A stretch of 6,346 bases of DNA from Pseudonocardiaceae bacterium (GTDB taxonomy: Bacteria > Actinomycetota > Actinomycetes > Mycobacteriales > Pseudonocardiaceae). Below the pieces are notes generated by a model, which ran no database searches, was not told where the DNA came from, and worked only from the letters and a program-made list of their open reading frames with translations. The translations under genes were made by a program, and so were the position numbers. The stretch covers positions 1-6,346 of the forward strand of contig JAICSB010000193.1 in assembly GCA_025937115.1 (NCBI GenBank), read 5' to 3'. Of the stretch, positions 1 to 3,964 are shown one piece after another. The first letter of the stretch is position 1; each line of letters opens with the position of its first letter.

Positions 1-22
1 CCATTACAGGGTTGGGGATCAA

Positions 23-56
23 GGTCAGGGCAGGTGGTGCAACACCTGCCCTGACC
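23..56. terminator. Strong hairpin, likely terminator of an upstream gene
   Basis: Positions 23-36 and 43-56 are perfect 14-bp inverted complements separated by the 6-nt loop GTGCAA. The stem is GC-rich. No T-run follows, which is usual for actinobacterial terminators. Since no gene is visible between the left edge and this hairpin, it most likely ends transcription of a gene lying just outside the window, in either direction. A DNA-level protein site cannot be excluded. Confidence 0.6.
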
Positions 57-180
57 GCCTACTCAGTCGGTGGAGTCGGCACAATGGATCACACCGGCTC
101 GACCAGCACAACACCAGGTCCCGCCGCTAGTCAGTCCGGACGCAACCTGGCTGGTCCCGAGCCGCGAGGGGACGGGCTGC

Positions 181-206
181 AGTACAGCAGCGAAGTACAG
201 CAACGA
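181..206. repeat. Tandem 13-bp direct repeat, two copies
   Basis: AGTACAGCAGCGA (181-193) is followed directly by AGTACAGCAACGA (194-206), with one mismatch. A third partial match, GTACAGCAG, lies at 382-390 on the other side of the tRNA remnant. Short repeats close to an attachment core are where tyrosine integrases bind with their arm domains, but two copies are too few to claim this. The rest of 57-287 shows no convincing gene. Confidence 0.4.
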
Positions 207-287
207 CACCGACCATCACCGACTCGAAGTAGCCACCAGTGGCCCATGACGTGCGGAAACAACCCCTGTTGACCACTGTGCCGGGAG

Positions 288-329
288 TTCGCATCGAGAA
301 GGTCAGGGGTTCGATTCCCCTCAGCTCCA
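288..329 (+). tRNA. 3' fragment of tRNA-Ala(CGC), probable att site remnant
   Basis: The T arm is complete: stem 305-309 with 317-321 around the loop TTCGATT (310-316). It is followed by a 7-nt acceptor strand CAGCTCC (322-328) and discriminator A329, with no encoded CCA. Counting back gives variable loop AGGTC (300-304), a 39-43 strand CGAGA and an anticodon loop TTCGCAT (288-294), so the anticodon is CGC (290-292), Ala. Position 70 is T, as needed for the G3-U70 pair that identifies tRNA-Ala, so two independent features agree. The 5' half is missing: the bases at positions 27-31 (283-287) do not pair with 39-43, and nothing upstream pairs with the acceptor strand. It cannot fold into a functional tRNA. 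The most likely origin is integration of an element into a tRNA-Ala gene, with this as the distal end. Confidence 0.75.
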
Positions 330-336
330 CACCAGG

Positions 337-519
337 TCAGAGCCCCTCTCCAGAGATCTTGATACGGGGTGCGGGACCCCCGTACAGCAGTAGGTCACTC
401 ACTGAAATTGTCTCCAACTGCTTCAACGCAGCTCGGGTGGCCGTGGACGACGCTTGGGCGCAGGTCTCCATCGAAGAGATGATCCTGCGGATCTTGACGT
501 CATAGTCGAGGAATCCCAT
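337..519 (-). CDS. Doubtful small hypothetical protein, 60 aa
   Basis: No family is recognised. The frame starts MGFLDYDVKIRRIISSMETC. The start is fixed at ATG 519 because an in-frame TGA lies three codons upstream. A weak AGGAC lies about 11 nt ahead. About the first 35 codons (519 to about 415) use G/C-ending codons as real actinobacterial genes do (GAC, GTC, AAG, ATC, ACC, GCC). The last 25 residues, from ISVSD onward, lose that bias and run through the hairpin at 363-384. This may therefore be the preserved 5' part of a truncated gene rather than an intact one. The plus strand over the same stretch also stays open to 505 with plausible residues, so the coding strand is uncertain. Confidence 0.25.
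   Translation of the reverse strand: MGFLDYDVKIRRIISSMETCAQASSTATRAALKQLETISVSDLLLYGGPAPRIKISGEGL
363..384. terminator. Hairpin downstream of the tRNA remnant
   Basis: TACGGGG (363-369) and CCCCGTA (378-384) are perfect 7-bp complements around an 8-nt loop. The hairpin sits 34 bp past the tRNA 3' end and could be the original terminator of that tRNA gene. That fits the idea that DNA right of the remnant is the old chromosomal flank. There is no T-run. Confidence 0.35.
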
Positions 520-904
520 AGACTTTCACTGTCCTGATACTCAATGCTGTGTATGGGTGGTAGATCGCTGGCAGGGGGGTTGCTGTGCGGGTCGCAAGGC
601 GAGTTCTGCTGGGTGTTGCGGTGTTGTGCTGGTGTTGGTTTCTCCGGGACTGGATCCTCATTACAACTCGGCAGTGGCGGCACAGGAGGCACTAGGTACG
701 AGGTGTTCTCAAGCGTTTCTGCCGTGGCCTGATCCGGTGTACACACCGGATCAGCAGAACCCCGGAGGTCACCTACGACACGATCGATCAGGGCGATCTG
801 TGTGCCGTGGTGGGTCGGACATCTCGCCTCGTCATGTGTTTAGTCGCCGTTAATGTATGGTGCCCTGTCTGTTTTGTCTGCTTTCCGGCCTCCCTGTTGG
901 CTAG
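520..904. other. Spacer without a convincing gene
   Basis: All six frames were read. Short frames exist on both strands but change codon character every few dozen bases and contain runs such as GGGGGG and repeated TGTTG. A short plus-strand stretch (about 770-840, reading EVTYDTIDQGDLCAVV) has coding-like third positions but no start, no stop context and no recognised family. It is probably eroded coding DNA. The only definite structure is the inverted repeat at 729-754. Confidence 0.5.
729..754. repeat. 12-bp perfect inverted repeat, 2-nt centre
   Basis: CTGATCCGGTGT (729-740) and ACACCGGATCAG (743-754) are exact complements separated by AC. The centre also contains the 8-bp palindrome GTGTACAC (737-744). 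The spacer is too tight for a good RNA loop without melting a pair, so an operator for a dimeric regulator is as likely as a terminator. No gene start adjoins it that would identify the target. Confidence 0.5.
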
Positions 905-1210
905 CATTGCCACCGCCGCCAATCGCTGCCGACTGGGCACTCTGTCTTCGCCGCGAGGAAACCGCAGGAGTGGCTCATCGCCGTCACCGAGTACGGACGC
1001 CGCGAGCTCCAGGGTGCGGGACAGGTCCCGTTGGGACTTGACCTGCTCACCCGGTGGAAGACACCGGAGGCCGCCGACCACTACTCCACGAAGAAGCGTC
1101 GGTGCCAGGGGTTCTGGTGTTCGTCTTGCTGGTGGAGAATGGCATTCACCGTTCGTCGGTCGATGCCGAGTCGATCGCTCAGTTCGTGGGTTGTCGCTCC
1201 GGCCGGGTAA
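905..1210 (+). pseudogene. Fragment of an unidentified coding sequence
   Basis: This plus-strand frame is open from after a TAG (902-904) to a TAA (1208-1210), but has no start codon with an RBS at its left end. From 947 to about 1105 codon use is strongly gene-like, reading FAARKPQEWLIAVTEY then GRRELQGAGQVPLGLDLLTR and WKTPEAADHYSTKKRR. Right of about 1105 the frame turns Cys/Trp/Ser-rich and matches the antisense of the helix-turn-helix gene on the other strand, so the real coding piece ends there. Its left end is also lost. I do not recognise the family. The simplest reading is an internal scrap of a gene broken at both ends, in a region of repeated insertion and loss. Confidence 0.35.
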
Positions 1211-1320
1211 CCCTGGATGAGTACCTGGATCTGGTTGGCATCGAGTTGCTGCGCCGGCCCCGGTTTGGGTCGATCGGTGAACGGCGGAGCCGGTGCGGTG
1301 GGGGTCACCAGCAGCTTCAT
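1081..1320 (-). CDS. Small helix-turn-helix protein, 79 aa
   Basis: The protein has a Pro/Ala-rich N-terminal tail (1-25) and then a helix-turn-helix of the recombinase/Hin type. That motif covers about residues 28-64, reading LDANQIQVLIQGYPAGATTH then ELSDRLGIDRRTVNAILHQ. This arrangement (Gln-rich helix, 'AGATTHELSDRLGIDRRTV' recognition unit) is typical of DNA-binding tails of serine recombinases and of short free-standing actinobacterial HTH proteins often found beside them. The expected sequence after the HTH is absent. The last 13 residues (EHQNPWHRRFFVE) overlap the broken plus-strand fragment, so the C-terminus may have been replaced by a junction. The ATG at 1320 has GAGAG 3 nt ahead, too close to be ideal, and an alternative ATG lies 4 nt upstream in another frame. 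It may be a remnant of a recombinase or an intact small regulator. No catalytic recombinase domain is visible nearby. Confidence 0.5.
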   Translation of the reverse strand: MKLLVTPTAPAPPFTDRPKPGPAQQLDANQIQVLIQGYPAGATTHELSDRLGIDRRTVNAILHQQDEHQNPWHRRFFVE

Positions 1321-1357
1321 TCACTCTCGCTACGGTGCGTGGTCAGCCTGTGACGCC

Positions 1358-1387
1358 TTGACACTACGTGGGAACGCGCTCTAGGGT
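1358..1387 (+). promoter_or_regulatory. Sigma-70-type promoter candidate
   Basis: A perfect TTGACA (1358-1363) is followed after 18 bp by TAGGGT (1382-1387), which keeps the conserved TA...T of the -10 box. Transcription would start near 1394, about 138 nt upstream of the small membrane protein gene at 1532. It is the best consensus promoter in the window. Confidence 0.45.
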
Positions 1388-1531
1388 AGCTTCCGGTCGG
1401 GGGGCTGTACTTCTTGCCGGGTGTCCGTACCACTCGGCACATTGACGAGGCCGTGCGACGGTTTTCCTTCGTTCGGATATCCGTTTCGGCCCGGCTCACT
1501 GGGACGCTGTATCAAGCTGGGGAGCCGTGCG

Positions 1532-1681
1532 ATGAACATTCGCTGGTTGCACTCACAGCGGATCCTGGTGGGGTCGCTGATGACCGCTACGCTCGCCGTC
1601 GGCGTGCTGACGTTATTGGTGATTCGCCAACAACAAGGTCAGGCGGACGGCCAGATCTACCTGAAACGGGTGGCACCGTAA
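1532..1681 (+). CDS. Short single-span membrane protein, 49 aa, probably truncated
   Basis: Start ATG 1532 is chosen because GGGGAG (1519-1524) sits 7 nt upstream. The frame is open further left to 1421, but that extension is not protein-like. Layout: a short basic N-terminus (MNIRWLHSQR, positive inside), one hydrophobic helix (about residues 11-31, ILVGSLMTATLAVGVLTLLV) and a polar tail RQQQGQADGQIYLKRVAP, so it should be anchored with its C-terminus outside the membrane. The tail's 'IYLKRVAP' resembles the post-membrane start of longer actinobacterial anchored proteins that read 'xIYLEPVA..PG' and continue into a Pro/Thr-rich linker. Here a stop follows at once, while an overlapping -1 frame continues in that style. 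I infer a frameshifted longer gene; an intact micro-protein is possible. Confidence 0.45.
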   Translation: MNIRWLHSQRILVGSLMTATLAVGVLTLLVIRQQQGQADGQIYLKRVAP

Positions 1682-2133
1682 GCGCCAAGCCCGTTGTTCC
1701 AGTGATTGGCTTACCCACGATGGTGGGGGGCAACGTCGGTAGTGCGGGCGCGCCCATCCAGGCAGTGGCTGGCACGGAAGACCCGGCGGTCAAGGGCGGT
1801 TCCCAGGTGCGATGCGCGTGCGGGAGCCCCCCGCCGGCAACCATGATGCCGGTGAAGGTGCAACCAATACATCGGGGCACACCGCAACGCTCTTTCCGGT
1901 CACAACGGATCGTCGTCAACCACTGGGATTCACCCGCGCAACCGCATGCGAGTGGCCCGCTGTATCAGCCGAGGTTGCCAGATGCGGGTCCGCCACCAGG
2001 CGAGGTGGAGCGGCCGGACAAGGTTGGCCCCTCGGATGAGGTGCAGCGGCCGGAGAAGATTGGCCCATCGGGTGAGACGCAACGGTCGGACAGGGTTGGT
2101 CCGTCAGAGCCTCCGATCCCACAAAAGGGGTGA
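1663..2133 (+). pseudogene. Proline-rich extracytoplasmic tail, out of frame with its membrane anchor
   Basis: This frame (-1 relative to 1532-1681) runs to a TGA at 2133. It has no RBS-supported start of its own in the part that looks coding. It reads SAKPVVPVIGLPTMVGGNVG, then a section IQAVAGTEDPAVKGGSQVRC, a poorly conserved middle, and three 12-residue repeats. The second section resembles the 'V.AVSGTTPGLYGGS....C' motif that I associate with DUF6777-type secreted proteins; this is a weak match by eye. Joined to 1532-1681 it would give a membrane-anchored protein of roughly 200 residues with an external low-complexity tail. Around 1812-2000 the alternative +1 frame looks about as good, suggesting more than one lesion. 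An authentic programmed frameshift is less likely than decay. Confidence 0.35.
1999..2106 (+). repeat. Three tandem 36-bp (12-residue) repeats
   Basis: Units are 1999-2034, 2035-2070 and 2071-2106. In the frame ending at 2133 they read GEVERPDKVGPS, DEVQRPEKIGPS and GETQRSDRVGPS. The period is a whole number of codons, and many differences are conservative at protein level (D/E, K/R, V/I), which suggests the repeat was under selection as protein. Charged and proline-rich repeats of this kind form extended spacers in surface proteins. Confidence 0.75.
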
Positions 2134-2192
2134 TGACTTCACTGGGGATCTGCCGACAGTGCCGAGGCGTGTGTACTGCGGCATCTCGGACT

Positions 2193-2225
2193 CGATCAGT
2201 GAGCACAACGCTGTCACACTGATCG
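2193..2225. promoter_or_regulatory. Inverted repeat just ahead of mntA, possible operator
   Basis: CGATCAGTG (2193-2201) and CACTGATCG (2217-2225) are exact complements with a 15-nt spacer. The right arm ends 2 nt before the preferred GTG start of mntA (2228). Toxin-antitoxin operons are commonly self-repressed at such sites, but MNT/HEPN pairs have no DNA-binding domain of their own here, so the binding protein is unknown. Confidence 0.35.
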
Positions 2226-2227
2226 TC

Positions 2228-2608
2228 GTGATCGCGCAGGAGCAGCCAGTAGCCGAGATGCTCCGTGCGGCGGGTGCCCTGTTTGCGTTCGTCCACGGCA
2301 GCCGGGTACGCGGCCGCCCGCGTCCGGACAGCGACCTGGATGTGGGCGCGTGGTGGGGTGCCCGACCGCCGGCATCCTGGGAGGTGGACCTCCCTATCGG
2401 CGTGGATCTGGTCGTACTCGATAGTGCACCGCTTTGGCTGGCTGGTCGGATAGCGCAGGAGGGCCGCTTGCTCTTCGATGATGATCCGCGGGCAAGGGTC
2501 CGGTGGCAGGCCGATACCCGGCTGCGCTACCTGGATGAGATCCCGGCGATCCGCGAGCACTACCGTCAGCGACGAACCGAGTCGGCCAGCGGAGCGCCGC
2601 GTGGTTGA
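2228..2608 (+). CDS. mntA: MntA-type nucleotidyltransferase antitoxin (126 aa)
   Basis: This is a minimal nucleotidyltransferase of the MNT/MntA family, the antitoxin partner of HEPN/HepT proteins. Characterised members transfer AMP to the Tyr of the toxin's RX4HXY motif and so inactivate it. The signature GSX10DXD is intact: G24-S25, ten residues, D36-L37-D38 (GSRVRGRPRPDSDLD). A likely third metal ligand is D60 in IGVDLVVLD. The length agrees with the family. GTG 2228 is preferred because it leaves the usual short helix (IAQEQPVAEMLRAAG) before the first strand. GTG 2171, with GAGG too close at 2164-2167, is an alternative adding 19 residues. No good RBS precedes 2228, so the start is uncertain. 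The gene overlaps hepT by 8 bp, the normal coupled arrangement with the antitoxin first. A cytoplasmic pair is expected, as neither protein has a signal peptide. Confidence 0.88.
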   Translation: MIAQEQPVAEMLRAAGALFAFVHGSRVRGRPRPDSDLDVGAWWGARPPASWEVDLPIGVDLVVLDSAPLWLAGRIAQEGRLLFDDDPRARVRWQADTRLRYLDEIPAIREHYRQRRTESASGAPRG

Positions 2609-3011
2609 TCAGGAACTGCTCGACCGGCTGCTCGACCGAGCCGGGTCGGACCTGAAGGCTTTGGCCGAGTACCGCGCACAGGGCGATCTGCTCGAGGATC
2701 CCACCCGGCTTGCGGCGGTGAAGTATCACTTCCTCACGACCATCGAGGGCTGTGTCCGAATTTCGCATCACATCATCGCGTCGGAAGGCTGGCGAATCGC
2801 GGAATCCAACGCCGATGCGGTGCGCGCGCTCGGTGCGCAGCATGTCGTGCTCGCCCCGACGGCCGAGGCAGTGGCCAGGGCGGTTGAGTTCCGCAACGTG
2901 TTGATCTACGAGTACGTCGACGTCGACGATGCCCGAGTGCGCGACAACCTCGAACACCTGTCAGATTTCGAAGCGTTCGTATCACAGGTAGCCGTCTGGT
3001 CTGCCGACTGA
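2601..3011 (+). CDS. hepT: HepT-like HEPN toxin (DUF86), catalytic His replaced by Tyr
   Basis: This 136-residue all-helical DUF86/HEPN protein is the partner of the upstream MntA. Characterised HepT toxins are RNases with a C-terminal RX4HXY active site. Here the motif reads R98-N-V-L-I-Y103-E-Y105: Arg, the polar Asn after it and the final Tyr are kept, but the central His is Tyr (codon TAC, 2907-2909). A single C-to-T change in CAC would produce it. The conserved N-terminal DUF86 helix pair is present (AAVKYHFLTTIEGCVRISHH, 39-58), as is the 'YVDVDDARV' stretch after the motif. Start GTG 2601 has GGAG (2591-2594) at 6 nt and lies inside the 3' end of mntA, so translation should be coupled. 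The frame is otherwise intact and well coded, so the change is not part of general decay. The protein may be a non-catalytic or altered member, or a domesticated pair. Confidence 0.88.
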   Translation: MVDQELLDRLLDRAGSDLKALAEYRAQGDLLEDPTRLAAVKYHFLTTIEGCVRISHHIIASEGWRIAESNADAVRALGAQHVVLAPTAEAVARAVEFRNVLIYEYVDVDDARVRDNLEHLSDFEAFVSQVAVWSAD

Positions 3012-3017
3012 GCCATC

Positions 3018-3079
3018 GCGTTCTGGATGCAGACTGCGGTAAATCGGGTACTAATTAGCGCAGTCTGCATCCAGAACGC
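3018..3079. terminator. Perfect 21-bp inverted repeat; hepT terminator and/or operator
   Basis: Arms 3018-3038 and 3059-3079 match over 21 bp without a mismatch around a 20-nt AT-rich loop. The left arm begins 6 bp after the hepT stop, the right place for a terminator. Each arm also contains TCTG-N4-CAGA (3022-3033 and 3064-3075), a palindrome in itself, of the type bound by GntR/FadR-family dimers. The two palindromes are centred 42 bp apart, four helical turns. The right arm abuts the -35 position of the promoter proposed for the next gene. The structure may therefore both end the toxin-antitoxin transcript and control the redox operon. Confidence 0.65.
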
Positions 3080-3096
3080 ATCCCGGTGGGCGGGGT

Positions 3097-3102
3097 TACG
3101 AT
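3097..3102 (+). promoter_or_regulatory. -10 box TACGAT of a leaderless promoter for the redox operon
   Basis: TACGAT (3097-3102) fits TANNNT and ends 7 nt before ATG 3110, so the transcript would begin at or next to the A of the start codon. This is the usual layout of leaderless genes in actinobacteria and explains why no RBS is found. The -35 region (about 3073-3079) is not consensus and falls at the end of the inverted repeat, so activation or repression there is plausible. Confidence 0.45.
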
Positions 3103-3109
3103 CGGGCAC

Positions 3110-3964
3110 ATGGTGCAGGGGACGGCTGGCGTGGTGCTGGCGGGTGGCCGTTCGTCGCGGATGGGCACGCCGAAGGCCGAGCTGGAGTGGCATGGATCCA
3201 CTCTGCTGCGCCGCACTCTGGGTGTCCTCGCGCGCTCGGTTGACGGACCGCTGCTGGTGGTTCGCGCCGCAGTCCAGTCATTACCGGAGATGCCTGCGCA
3301 CGTGGATGTCGTGGAGGACCCCGAGGAAGGCCTGGGGCCGCTGCAGGGCATCGCCGCGGGTCTGGCCGCGCTGGCTGGTCGGGCACAGTCCGCGTTCGTG
3401 TGTTCGACCGACCTACCGTTCCTCCATCCCGCGTTCGTCCGCCGGGTGCTCAGCGCGCTCACCGACGATCTCGACGTGGTGCTCCCGGTGGCCCGCGGCT
3501 ACCCGCAGCCGCTCGCCGCCGCCTACCGGGTCACCCTCGCGCCGCTGGTCACCGACCTGATCGCAGCCGGCGACCGGCGTCCGGCTTTCCTGTTTCGCCA
3601 CGAGCGTTGCCGCACGCTCCGAATTGACGACGCCGCGCTCCTGAAAGACCCTGCGCTAGCCGCAGCCGACCCGGCGCTGGACTCGGTGGTCAACGTCAAC
3701 TCCCCGGACGAATACCGCGCCGCGCGGTGCCAACCCGCTCCGCAAGTCACCGTGCAGCGCTACGGTGCGCTGGCCGGCAACGGCCACCGCGGGCCGCGAA
3801 CCGTGCGCGCCGCCACGCTGTCCGGCGCCGCCGAGGCGGTGGGTCTAACCCTGGACCGCCACGTCATCGCCGCGCTCAACGGCGACCAGATCAGCCGCGA
3901 CGGCGATGTCCCGCTGGCCAGCGGGGACACCGTCGCCTTCCTGTCCGCAGACGCAGGCGGATGA
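3110..3964 (+). CDS. MobA-type molybdopterin guanylyltransferase fused to a MoaD/ThiS-like domain
   Basis: 284 residues in two parts. Residues about 5-203 are a MobA-like nucleotidyltransferase: GTP-binding loop LAGGRSSRMGTPK (10-22), EDPEEGLGPLQGIAAGL (69-85), metal-binding Asp in STDLPF (D101), PQPLAAAY (132-139) and the terminal NVNSPDEY (195-202). MobA joins GMP to Mo-molybdopterin. Residues about 211-284 are a ubiquitin-fold sulfur carrier: VTVQRYGAL strand, VIAALNGDQ, PLASGDTVAFL and a C-terminal Gly-Gly (283-284), the end that MoaD or ThiS proteins use to carry a thiocarboxylate for dithiolene formation. The fusion is continuous, with no internal stop or start. ATG 3110 is preferred because MobA proteins begin close to the glycine loop and a -10 box sits 7 nt upstream; GTG 3086 would add eight unusual residues. 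The stop overlaps the AOR start (ATGA). It probably supplies pterin cofactor to the downstream enzyme(s). Confidence 0.9.
   Translation: MVQGTAGVVLAGGRSSRMGTPKAELEWHGSTLLRRTLGVLARSVDGPLLVVRAAVQSLPEMPAHVDVVEDPEEGLGPLQGIAAGLAALAGRAQSAFVCSTDLPFLHPAFVRRVLSALTDDLDVVLPVARGYPQPLAAAYRVTLAPLVTDLIAAGDRRPAFLFRHERCRTLRIDDAALLKDPALAAADPALDSVVNVNSPDEYRAARCQPAPQVTVQRYGALAGNGHRGPRTVRAATLSGAAEAVGLTLDRHVIAALNGDQISRDGDVPLASGDTVAFLSADAGG

Noticed and set aside
288..329. Intact tRNA gene
   Set aside because: No 5' acceptor strand, D arm or matching anticodon-stem strand is present upstream, so only the 3' part exists.
111..338. 10-bp direct repeat ACACCAGGTC at 111-120 and 329-338 as target-site duplication
   Set aside because: The repeat overlaps the tRNA end by chance-sized identity and no transposase or inverted ends lie between the copies.
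788..1324. Minus-strand frame of 178 codons
   Set aside because: It is low in hydrophobic order, overlaps the HTH gene and the plus-strand fragment, and shows no motif.
1054..1353. Plus-strand frame of 99 codons opposite the HTH gene
   Set aside because: The opposite strand has a recognisable helix-turn-helix in frame; this one has none.
1916..2560. Long minus-strand frame (214 codons) opposite mntA
   Set aside because: It lies antisense to mntA, which has an exact family motif; composition is His/Pro/Arg-rich as expected for a shadow of high-GC coding DNA.
3727..3960. N-terminal extension of the AOR protein to an upstream ATG
   Set aside because: The extension is Arg/Pro-rich and coincides with the MoaD-like domain in another frame; AOR homologues begin near the GYAGKALIVD strand, so ATG 3961 is the start.
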